This document shows, piece by piece, positions 33,501 to 41,888 of a DNA stretch of 64,000 bases (position 1 is its first letter; every line of letters begins with the position of its first letter). The notes beneath the pieces were generated by a model, which was given only the letters and a program-made list of their open reading frames with translations, searched no databases and had not been told where the DNA came from. Location: contig OZ021731.1 of NCBI GenBank assembly GCA_963978545.1, positions 23,518,093 through 23,582,092 on the forward strand, in the 5' to 3' direction. The DNA comes from Linyphia triangularis. Taxonomy: Eukaryota > Arthropoda > Arachnida > Araneae > Linyphiidae. Both the position numbers and the translations under genes were made by a program.

Positions 33501-35220
33501 GGGGTAACATGATCTCGTTATCCTTACTAAGATTTAGCACTGAACTTTCCGGTGTAGAAACTTCATCTGCTTCGGCGTCTTCTCCTTTTCCTAGATCAGC
33601 TTCAGCTTCTTTCTCTCGGTTGGCGATTTCCTTCAACCTTCGCTGAGCTCTGGTTTGGATGGCGTTAACTTCTTCAGGATTAATTCCAATTTCTTTCCTT
33701 CTACCTTCAAGCAATGCAGCAGTTCGATTTCCTAACAGATATCTGCCTTGATCCAATGGGTTCTGAATCACAGCTGCTTTTGTGAGAATATTCCCCAACT
33801 CACATTCTATCTCTACTTCAGCAATCGGTAGGCAGGACATACTTTCATCCAGAAGATGCCGCACCCAAACTTGTTCTCCAGTCATCATATCTGAAGTAAC
33901 ATACTTCTGGCAGATCACATCAATAGTTGAACCAGTGTCTCTGAGAATAGACATGTCTGTCCCATTCACTTTTCCAGACAGGATAAAAGGATTCAGTAAC
34001 TTGTCCTCTGAACTGAAAGTTATTCTATTTATAGAAGCAGTTGTGGTTGATTTCTTCTTTAATTCAGGACAATTTGGTCTCAAATGCTGAGTTGAGTCGC
34101 ATTCATAACAACGTAGCTGCCTTCGTGTTTCCAAATTTTGTTCATTCCTGGAATTTCTTTTAATCTCTGGTCTACCTTGAGCTTGATTTCTGAAGGGAGT
34201 AGAGTTTTCTATTCTGGCTTTGGAATCCACTGGAAGTTTTGTTCGCCACTTAGGAATATTCTTTTCCCCATTTCTCTCGGGAATTTTTCTCTTAAAGTTC
34301 CCATGAACGTTGTCATAAGCATCAAGTTTTGAAGCTAATTCTATAGGAGAAGTTATGTTTCCCCATTCTTCCACGAAATGATCCTTCACTTCGTTAGGCA
34401 CACGACGCTTCAACTGGTCCACCACCATAAGACCCAAAAGTTGTTCGTAAGTAGTTATTTCTAAGCCAGTCACCCATTCTTGACAGTAATTGTGGAGTTC
34501 ATATGCAAAGTCACTCCATGTAGATTCTGCATTTTTTTGGTGTCGAACAAACATCTGCCTAAATCTCTCTGGACTTAACTTAAATCTCTTAAGAAGCAGC
34601 TTTTTAACATGGTCATATTCTTTTGCCAATTCAGATGGCTCACGGGCAATCAATTGGGTTATGTCAGATGGTAACAGTCCTATCAGGTGAGATACCCAAT
34701 CCGTCGATGGGATCCCAGCCCATTCTGCTTGCCTTTCGAAGAGTAACAAATACAGACTGATGTCGGTTTGTTTATCATCAAACTTTTGCATGAGGTGTCG
34801 AAGCTCAACTCTTGATCTTTGTGGATCATTTTGCATAACTATATTTCCTCTATCCGATTCCAACTGGAGTTTTTGCAACTCGTATTCTTGTTGTAGTTTT
34901 AATTTTTCTTGTTCTTGTTCAAACTTTTCTTTTTCAAGTTCACGTTGCAATTTCAGTCTCTCTTGTTCTTGTTCGAATCTTTCTTTTTGTAGTTTAGCAT
35001 TTTCTTCCATTTGTTTGTTCGCATGTTCTGCTTCCTCACGTTCTTTCCTACTCTCAATTATTACAACTATTTGTTCCTTAACGTAATCTTCGTCATAATT
35101 AACACTTGTAGTGATTAATTTCTTAAGATCTACCAGTTTTAGACCAGGTGTTACTCTTTCACCTAACTCTTCTGCTAACACCCTCAAATCTTCTTTCTTA
35201 GCACGACCCAAAAAAGACAT
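30598..35220 (-). CDS. gag-pol: Gag-protease-integrase-RT-RNase H polyprotein
   Basis: A single frame of 1540 residues. I use the ATG at 35220 (MSFLGRAKKED), because the open frame upstream lacks another ATG. Residues about 60-130 form an E/K/Q-rich coiled coil. Residues about 213-300 (FRQMFVRHQKN... QLLGLMVVDQL) resemble the SCAN/capsid C-terminal fold. The zinc knuckle is CYECDSTQHLRPNC (about 370) and the protease motif is DTGS (428). Integrase has an HHCC zinc region (from H660), D729, D788 and E823 (34 residues between the last two), then a GPY/F-like module ending HVNMLKPYYKR near 1000. Only then comes RT (LDLSKGYWQIPL, YLDD at 1239-1242) and RNase H (TDAS with D1391, TTEKE, TDHNPL). 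Where most Gypsy RNase H domains have NAD this one reads NAN (N1501), followed by a hydrophobic tail. There are no frameshifts or stops. Confidence 0.93.
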   Translation of the reverse strand: MSFLGRAKKEDLRVLAEELGERVTPGLKLVDLKKLITTSVNYDEDYVKEQIVVIIESRKEREEAEHANKQMEENAKLQKERFEQEQERLKLQRELEKEKFEQEQEKLKLQQEYELQKLQLESDRGNIVMQNDPQRSRVELRHLMQKFDDKQTDISLYLLLFERQAEWAGIPSTDWVSHLIGLLPSDITQLIAREPSELAKEYDHVKKLLLKRFKLSPERFRQMFVRHQKNAESTWSDFAYELHNYCQEWVTGLEITTYEQLLGLMVVDQLKRRVPNEVKDHFVEEWGNITSPIELASKLDAYDNVHGNFKRKIPERNGEKNIPKWRTKLPVDSKARIENSTPFRNQAQGRPEIKRNSRNEQNLETRRQLRCYECDSTQHLRPNCPELKKKSTTTASINRITFSSEDKLLNPFILSGKVNGTDMSILRDTGSTIDVICQKYVTSDMMTGEQVWVRHLLDESMSCLPIAEVEIECELGNILTKAAVIQNPLDQGRYLLGNRTAALLEGRRKEIGINPEEVNAIQTRAQRRLKEIANREKEAEADLGKGEDAEADEVSTPESSVLNLSKDNEIMLPPVQVQQEPALSLLEVKPSDFAMAQRESPELQPFWEEASKTNKEGSSSDILISKNNLLIKRRTDKTGNERFLLLVSEKFKERLKALCHEGTSGHLGVTKTKDILSRYFFWPNCYKEIEDYVRSCDKCQRVGKPNDRKKAPMKLVPVIQEVFSKINVDAVGPLPVSTGGKRYLITAMCLSSKYPDAIPVADITSTSVIDALMQIFSRMGFPKQLQCDQGTSFMSELTTTFLENTGIKVVHSSVYHPQSNPVERFHRTIKRILRVLCLEAEADWEQVICPALFALRTVTHAATGFTSAKLVHGKNLRTPLTLLSEHWMDPEEEESPVTEYVFSLINRLKRCQEVAVENMEAAQLKNKTWYDKRAIKREFQEGDLVLVMATSKASKMAPHWLGPGTISGKISETNYLVELPGKKDKTQIYHVNMLKPYYKRPEQINFLMNEGDESTRHEDELEIPYVGANPNVLDVDEMIQENKLENRLNTEQISQLRNLICQYHICFSYIPGKTDLVIHDIELINNNPVLSKPYRNSPRQNDILKSEIQKMLSMKIIEVGYSDYTSPMILVESPGRDPRPCIDYRRLNEITKTKYFPLPNIEERIEKVSSANFITVLDLSKGYWQIPLSLEAQRLAAFVTNFGTYLPLRMPFGLKNAPYEFSNMVTRLLEGCEDFSVPYLDDIAIFSNTFPEHLKHLSAVLQKIKEAHLTIKPSKCKFAQHQVLYLGHIVGQGCRKPSDIKIEAVTNFPVPKTKTAVRAFLGLAGYYSRYIPMFSVIAAPLTDALKGKVRKGEIIWTPECDKAFETLKQKLTCQPVLYAPKFDREFILQTDASDTGMGIVLSQLNDEGEEHPILYMSKKFSDVEKRYGTTEKECASIVFAVEKLHYYLDGQKFVVQTDHNPLTWLRTNASSNSRLMRWALALQPFNFNVFHRAGKLNKNANPSSFKLNVFLLLVFFCTFGLLIMFIFLHILYAIMFMFFC

Positions 35221-36428
35221 TTTTAAATGTAATAATTTACTGGAGAGTTTATATTCTTCACCTAACACAGAACACCCTCAAATTTATAATTATTCTTGTA
35301 AATATAATATAAATTTTATACTACTTAACCACTACAAAATATTCAAGTATGAAAATTTATCATAGAAGAGGAACATAAATGTTTTAAAAAGAATTCAACA
35401 TTTTTAGCACTTAATTTCAGCAATTGCAATTTTTAAAACTCAAATCAAATTAATTGCATCTAATTTAAGTATATAGCACTCACATTTTTTTTTTTTTTTA
35501 AAAGAGAACATGAAATAGAATATTCAGAAATAAACTTCAGATCAAGAACAAAAAATATCTAGAACTAGACTTCACTTAAAACCAACTCTTTTACAACTTG
35601 TAATTAAAATTAGATTCAAATTACTTTTGTTTTAGTAATTTCCAATTCTTCGAAACGTTAGCACAAACCCAAAGCATTTGTTATAACTGGTACCTAAATA
35701 AGTGTTCTTGTTACAAGAATCTTACCAGATATTATATTATGGTAAATATATAATTATATTAGCACAAATAATCAAATATAGCATTAAATTCATACCATGT
35801 TAAAAGAAGACCTTCAAAAGATATAAATTCAAATACTATCATTATTTAAATGCATGTACCAGATACTAAACAAAACTAGTTTTAAATAAATTTCAAAGAA
35901 CTTAAAATCAACTATGAAGCTGAAAATCATAAAATACAATTATTTTCACTTTAATTGTAATTATATCCGAGGGCCGGATAATTCCTTTTATTTTCTTCAC
36001 CAGAAAATGGACTTGCTCCACCACCAGTTTTAAAATCACTCTTGATCTACGACGAGTAAATAATTATAACTCACGTCAGATGAGGCAAATTAATCACTTG
36101 AATATTGCACACAAATGATATATGTACACACTTCACAAGTAATCATTACATTATTTTCATTTGAAATATTGCACACAAATGAAACTAGAACCTTGCTCGG
36201 AATCGAAACTAAACACCTCTTGAATAACTCAAGCACTAAATACCAACCACAAATTAGCACTTTCAATAAATTACACTTGAATTACAAACATTGAAACTCG
36301 CAACGTATCACCAATCTTGAAGTATTGCACTCCATTTAACCACTTAGAAAACAGAACTTATGATTCACGAAGCGCTAAACACGAACACCACTCTTGAATC
36401 AAAACACAACAAAATCTTCAAAATGAAG

Positions 36429-36880
36429 TATTCTTTTCTCTTCTCCGGACAGGATGTCACTGGCGATCTTCAGGACGAAGAAAACTTATCAATCTGGACG
36501 GATGTCCATCAAAATCTGTAGAAACAGAACTTGTCATTCACTAATGCTGACAGCGAAACACAAACACCACTCTTAAAAGAAAAAACACAATATCTTCAGG
36601 TTGAAGAGGGTTCTTCTTTTCTCAGGACAGGATGTCACTGGTGATCTTCAGGACGAAGAAAAATTATCGATCTGGACGGATGTCCATCAAAATCTGTAGA
36701 AACAGAACTTGTCATTCACTAATGCTGACAGCGAAACACAAACACCACTCTTAAAAGAAAAAACACAATATCTTCAGGTTGAAGAGGGTTCTTCTTTTCT
36801 CAGGACAGGATGTCACTGGTGATCTTCAGGACGAAGAAAAATTATCGATCTGGACGGATGTCCATCAAAATCTGTAGACA
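36429..36880 (-). repeat. 178-bp tandem repeats in retrotransposon leader
   Basis: AGGATGTCACTGG recurs at 36451, 36629 and 36807, a period of exactly 178. The second and third units are nearly identical. The repeats lie in the roughly 1.95-kb untranslated leader between the 5' LTR and gag. Confidence 0.9.
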
Positions 36881-37145
36881 GGATGTCCACACTGAATCGA
36901 GGCTTTTCAGTTAATTTAATAAGCAAATTGCAATGCTTACCATTCTACACGACGAGTGTCCATACTCGGACATTTATAGGTTTCAGCAAACACAAGAAAT
37001 ATATAAGCAAGGCTTGCTTAATATTCCACACGATGGATGTCCATCAGGTACTCTTCGCGCCAAAATAACGGTCGTTATTCATTTCGTCGTTAAAATCAAA
37101 CTTACAGTTCTTTTTCAAAACAACGGTTGTTTCAGGTTCAAAAAT

Positions 37146-37161
37146 CGCACCGCTGGAACCA
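37146..37161 (-). promoter_or_regulatory. Candidate primer-binding site
   Basis: On the minus strand TGGTTCCAGCGGTGCG begins 8 bases after the 5' LTR. TGG matches the complement of a tRNA CCA end. I could not name the primer tRNA. Confidence 0.55.
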
Positions 37162-37169
37162 ATCTTAGC

Positions 37170-37390
37170 TGTGGTATCGTGGTCGAGTAAAAATTTCATT
37201 TTGAACGAAAACAAAACACATTTATTTTAAGAACTTCACAAGGAGCAGGTGTTAGTATTCCATTTCTGCATCGTCTGGTCTCTCATAGGAGACTAAACAA
37301 AAAAACAACATAAAAATACAATCTTCAAATAACTGTTTTGTGGCGCCCTCTATATTTTACAACAGCAATTAACAATTACAATACGTTACA
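37170..37390 (-). repeat. 5' LTR
   Basis: 221 bp, the same sequence as 30308-30528. In element orientation it begins TGTAACGTATTG and ends CACGATACCACA. It would carry the promoter, although no clear TATA box is visible. Confidence 0.95.
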
Positions 37391-37394
37391 ATGT

Positions 37395-38584
37395 AAAATA
37401 GTTGAGAGCACATGACGTCATTGCAGGGTTTCTACATTGGCAAGCTTATCGCTCTTTTTGGTTTGACTTGGCGATTACATTTTATGGTTTCCCAGAAATC
37501 TTTTATCCAAAAAAAGAACAAATCTGCCTAGCTCATTAAACTTTCACTTACAAAATTTACACACCCAACCAAGTTTTTGTTAATTTATATTTTTAACTAA
37601 AATAATTGAATACTTTTTTAAACAATATTAATATTGTATTGAACCACTACAGCAAAAGTTCCATCCTGTAATGCAATACGAATCCTAATATTAGATTTGG
37701 GGTTTTTACAGTATATTCCAATATTGGTGAACTTTTAGTAAGTTTTCGTAAGAAATATGAACATCAAGAATTAACAAAATTACTAATTACAAAATTATTG
37801 AAACACATTGTAGAAGAAAATGATTTCGATAAAGTTTCCATGCATTCTTCGAAGCAGTACACATTAGGAAACTAAAAAATAACTAGTTATTGAGTGCAAG
37901 AATTTAAAAATGACTTGCAACTACAAAAACCAAAATCATTTAGCATGTACTAGTTTAGAAGAATTTACAAGCAGTTGACAATAATCATTTAGCTTTATTA
38001 ATTCATAAAATAAAAAACCGCAATGGTAAATGAAATTGGCGTCAAATTTCAAAAATCATAATAAACACATAATAATTGCGGGCATTTATGCAACTAACAA
38101 ATGATAAACATTCTTTCAAGCGATGTCAAAGTAATAAAAAAAGAAAAGTTCATGAAAAAAACAACTATATTTAACATAAAATTCTATAATCTTCAGAACA
38201 TTACCGAAATCTATTGTGTACAAAAGCGAACAATTTGAACAAACTTGAATAAATAATATGTTACTTTGCAAAGTAGAATCCGTCATTTTTGTTCTGCTAT
38301 TTATATCTCCCACGAATTCGACGAAATAAATCTGATGTTCTTATTTGTTTGTTTAAAAAGCATGATCGCCAAAGTAAGAACAAAGCTCTGCTCATGTCTG
38401 GAAATCGGAGCAAGTTTGTGCTCTCAACTTGGAAAATCCGCGAGATGGCAGCACTTACGTGACAAGCAACAAACGGTGTTTATTTTGAAAACATTGTTTT
38501 GTAGTTTTCGTAGTCATCAGCGCCATCTGTTGACGAACATTGTAACTAATTTTGAAAATTGGTTAGAATAAATTCCCTGGTTAC
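37395..38584. other. Interior of the CAGGGTGTCCC element; no recognised gene
   Basis: AT-rich, with a slightly GC-richer patch at 38380-38540 containing GAGATGGCAGCAC and CAGCGCCATCTG-type motifs. No transposase motifs are visible. Confidence 0.4.
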
Positions 38585-39083
38585 TTAACACATTCGCTGC
38601 CACCAAAATTTATATATCCATCCTCAGAAGCCAAATTTAAAAAAAAGTGACACAGCGTCATCACTATCTCCTTCCGATTCGCTCGTAGAATCCCAACCGT
38701 AATCTTCATCGTCTGAGCTGTCATAATCAGAAAGATCACTCTTTTCTAGTAATTCTAATATTTCGGCATCAATCAGTTTTTTATTTACTTTCCTTTTCGT
38801 GGGGTGTGAAGGTCCTGCAATACTTGTACTGTTCGCCATTTTTAAAAATGCACATAAAAAAATTTAAACACAAAATTTAAAAACCAAGCACTAAACATAT
38901 AAAAATAATGCTTCACTAACGTGCCTCAAAAACCTCATCGTTCAACCTCCAAATCCGAACTAAAAATAAAGCAGTTTACTTATCATACTCGATCGTCTTC
39001 CCAGAGCGTCGCCGGCATGGGGGGTAGCGCCATGCTGACGCGCCAGCGCGTCAGTGGCGAAAGTGTCACAGCGAATGTGTTAA
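38585..39083 (-). mobile_element. Deleted piggyBac-like element
   Basis: TTAA target duplicates at 38585-38588 and 39080-39083 flank inverted termini CACATTCGCTG. A subterminal palindrome CTGACGCG-CCA-GCGCGTCAG lies near 39030. TTAA target specificity and short termini with subterminal palindromes are piggyBac features. Only the N-terminus of the transposase remains (38624-38839). Length between the TTAA sites is 491 bp. Confidence 0.8.
38624..38839 (-). pseudogene. piggyBac-type transposase N-terminal remnant
   Basis: ATG at 38839. The 71-residue product has a basic start (PTKRKVNKK), then LDAEILELLEKSDLS-like and strongly acidic stretches (DYDSSDDEDYGWD), as at the N-terminus of many piggyBac-derived transposases. 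The DDE catalytic domain and Cys-rich C-terminus are missing, and the last residues (LFFKFGF) probably come from beyond the deletion junction. The protein itself would be non-functional. Confidence 0.6.
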
Positions 39084-39189
39084 GCAGGATGCAGCAAACT
39101 GTGCATTTCTAAAGCCTTCCATTTTTTTTTTTTTTTTTTTTTTTTTAATTGATATTTTAAATTGTTGGTCATTTTTGGGACACCCTGTA

Positions 39190-39882
39190 TCAGAAATATG
39201 GCTAGAAGTTAGGAATGCAATAACAAGAATCGTATGGAATGTATTGTCCCATGCGCAAAATCCAGACACGCAAGATGGATTATAAAAAATAAGATTGTGT
39301 AAACTCGTTTATATTGTAAATTTTCATCATGTGTGACATGCCTTATATATACTTGTTTGTGGGAGCGAGTAGCGCTACTAGATTGAGTTGGCGATCATAC
39401 ATTTCCATATGATTCCAGTTTGTTAACGTGTTCCTGATCTACAGGTACATTTTTAAATCAATCTGTGTGTAGACAATAAATATAATTAAATTGTTTGAAT
39501 GATATGTAAACAAGGTACATTTTCAAAGATGACACACATGAAAACAGTGTGGATACAAATTGTATTTTAGGATTTCTTTCGAAATCGGGTCATATGTTTG
39601 AGAGCGGTGTTATCTAGGAGAAAAGGATTACGTCATTCTGAACTCTTTGAAGTTTTATAATAAAATACTCATAATTCACCTACTTGAAATTATAATGTGT
39701 AAGACTTTAAATTAGCAGTACCATCGAATGTATGCAGTATGCAGTATGTTCTAATATTTGAATTCAGTGGATATGGCATTTCAGTTGCTAACAGTAGATA
39801 TTGTTGCACAAATTGTCTGTAAATAGTGTAAACAGTGACGTATTATTTTAAAATTCTATTGTAATTTATTTTTATCTTATTT
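39190..39882. other. No recognised gene
   Basis: AT-rich flank of the nested element. Nothing identifiable was seen. Confidence 0.45.
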
Positions 39883-40259
39883 TGTTTATTAACAGCGATT
39901 ATACAGGTTAGAAAAAGGTGGCAACACCTAAAGCAATCGAGAAATTTCGAGATGTTTCTTTTCCGACGAATTGGCTGGAAATTTCGCGAATGTTCTTTCG
40001 CGCCAAGTATAAATAAGACTGGAGATCGGGAAAGTTTTCAGATTGACTTCGGACTTCGATGAAAGCTTATCGCTTTGTTTACCTATTGGAGTGAGCTTGT
40101 ATAATCTCTGTATTCGAAGTTGTTTTTGCTGAAGCTTGTGTTGGAGCTTGAGAGTGACCGTTGCCTTTGAATAAATTTTGTGAGTTTTCTGTAGAGAGAA
40201 TAAATGCTTTTATGCCGAAAAACTGTGCCATCATTGCCTCAGTGGAAAAATTCATAACA
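39883..40259 (+). mobile_element. Candidate solo LTR
   Basis: Starts near TGTTTATTAACAGCG and ends TTCATAACA. It contains a GC-richer promoter-like section with TATAAATA at about 40008, an initiator-like region around 40045 (TCAGATTGACTTCGG) and two AATAAA signals near 40170 and 40199. This combination fits a retroviral-type LTR of about 375 bp without an internal region. I found no clear target duplication and no second copy in the window. Confidence 0.4.
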
Positions 40260-40829
40260 ATATCGAACTCGCCGTCTCTCTGAATTCAGAATTACTAGCG
40301 AAATTCAAGATTTAGCACGATATTTTGCTACATTAAGCAATTTCAACCAACCAATTTAATGGATGTTTTCTAAACTAGTCAAGTAAGAGGAAAAGAATTC
40401 AAAATATTTTAAGGTGTATTTTTCAATTATTTTATAGGTTAAAAAAGAAAACTTAAGTCGATAGATTTCAAACTTTATATTAGACTTCTCCCAATTCTTT
40501 TCCGAATTAATCAGAAGTTCTGAAGATAATTGAAGATAAACACACGTTCGGTTCATTTTATTCAGTTCATCTAGAAACTTCTACTCAAAATTTATTTCAG
40601 TACTCACTCCAATAAACTCCATAAACTCATTGGTTTGAGTTCCTAACTTTCAAACAATTTAGTTGGTTTTTCAAATGCTTTTTACGATTGATTTTTCCAG
40701 GGCAATTCTATTTAAACTTAAAAATTTACAATCCTCTTACTGCAGCTTATATTGAATTAAGAAAATAAAACTTTGAGATGAAAGCTGCTTGAAAACCAAG
40801 TATTTCTTAAAACTTTTTTTGGTTTCGAT

Positions 40830-40873
<44 letters not shown>

Positions 40874-41039
40874 TCTGGTTTACTTTTCCTATAATCAAGC
40901 AAATGTAAAGGATTGCATATTAAGCAAAATATTTTGACACTTAGAATTGCTCTACGGACATGTATGAGATATGATAGTAATATAACCTATAAAACAAAGT
41001 TTTTAATATAAATCTTTTATATGCATTGCCAATTTTTAT
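40260..41039. other. No recognised gene; 42-base poly-T
   Basis: Contains an unbroken T run at about 40831-40872. No coding signal is visible. Confidence 0.5.
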
Positions 41040-41620
41040 GTGTAGTTGCAACGTCTTGAGCTCAGATCGACTTATCATATAGTGTTTGACAATAAAGTAC
41101 TGAACTATTTACTAACTTCGTTTTTGCCACCAAAACTTTATTGAATACATTGTTATCCACAGCGAGTCCATTTGCTAAGATTTAGCTCGATTGGATGGAG
41201 GAAAGTGACTTAATTACCCGTCCAAAGATTTTACCTCGTCAATCTTAATAAGGGAAGGTTTCATTCATTAAATATCTCCAAATTGAACATGTTTGAATTC
41301 AGCTTTGTATCAGGATAATAGCACATGAGTAAATGTCGATATGACTAACGTGAGACAGTAAAAACGTGTGTAAAAGCGGCCAATGCGTGACAGTCCCAAA
41401 ACTTGATAGAAAGCATTGTCATCGACAGCGAGTGTACCAGCCAAGTTTCAAAGTTTCAGTTTGATTAGATAACGGGAAGTTGTTTTATTGTTATTGTGGA
41501 ACGACAATAGAAACGTGTGCAAAAGCGGACTTTTAGAGACAGTGACAACCCCTAAAACTTATTACAATACAACCTAATCGACAACGAATCTACTTTTCAA
41601 GTTTCAGCTCGATTGGAATA
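41040..41620 (-). repeat. Dispersed repeat family B, inverted copy
   Basis: Reverse-complement counterpart of the units at 10440-12100: TAGCTCGATTGGATGGAGG, AAAACTTGATAGAAAGCATTG and TTTCAGCTCGATTGG. Three to four diverged units are present. Confidence 0.55.
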
Positions 41621-41888
41621 AGGTAAGTGTGTAAATTTGGGCTCCGCAGATTTCCCCGGAAAGCACAAAAATACCCATTCCACCACCCACACTCACACAC
41701 ATATTCGAAGTTTTTAAAAGGATTTAAAAATGGCTGCATTTTTTTCTTGAATGTGCATTTGATAGAATATTCGAAAGCACTTCTTCTTTCCCGTGGGAGG
41801 AATATATAAATATAATCTGAATTAGTGGTTAATTACGGGGTGTTGTTTAAACTTACAAAACATAACGTGTTTAACTATGTTAATTCAT

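Larger units (their letters stand above)
30308..37390 (-). mobile_element. Full-length Gmr1-type Ty3/Gypsy LTR retrotransposon
   Basis: A 7083-bp element on the minus strand. It has 221-bp LTRs that look identical base for base, TG/CA-type ends, and a 4-bp target duplication ATGT (30304-30307 and 37391-37394). A candidate primer-binding site, a purine tract and one uninterrupted gag-pol frame are present. Its domain order is gag, protease, integrase, RT, RNase H. The organisation and the SCAN-like capsid region fit the Gmr1 group. It appears to have inserted very recently. Confidence 0.9.
30167..39187. mobile_element. TA-flanked DNA element with CAGGGTGTCCC termini, holding nested insertions
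   Basis: The left end CAGGGTGTCCCAAAAAT (30167) and the right end, its complement (ending 39187), continue to match for roughly 29 bases. Each is flanked by TA (30165-30166 and 39188-39189), as for Tc1/mariner-type elements. The interior is dominated by two later insertions: the LTR retrotransposon 30308-37390 and the piggyBac-like element 38589-39079. The remaining roughly 1.4 kb has no recognisable transposase. It could instead be two unrelated termini of the same family that happen to face each other. Confidence 0.55.

Noticed and set aside
30974..35365. Plus-strand open frames opposite the gag-pol gene
   Set aside because: They are antisense shadows of the long minus-strand coding frame.
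36883..37190. Small genes in the LTR retrotransposon leader
   Set aside because: Overlapping short frames in the untranslated leader without recognisable motifs. One overlaps the primer-binding site.
38266..38571. Transposase gene of the outer CAGGGTGTCCC element
   Set aside because: The 101-codon frame lacks any DDE or helix-turn-helix signature.
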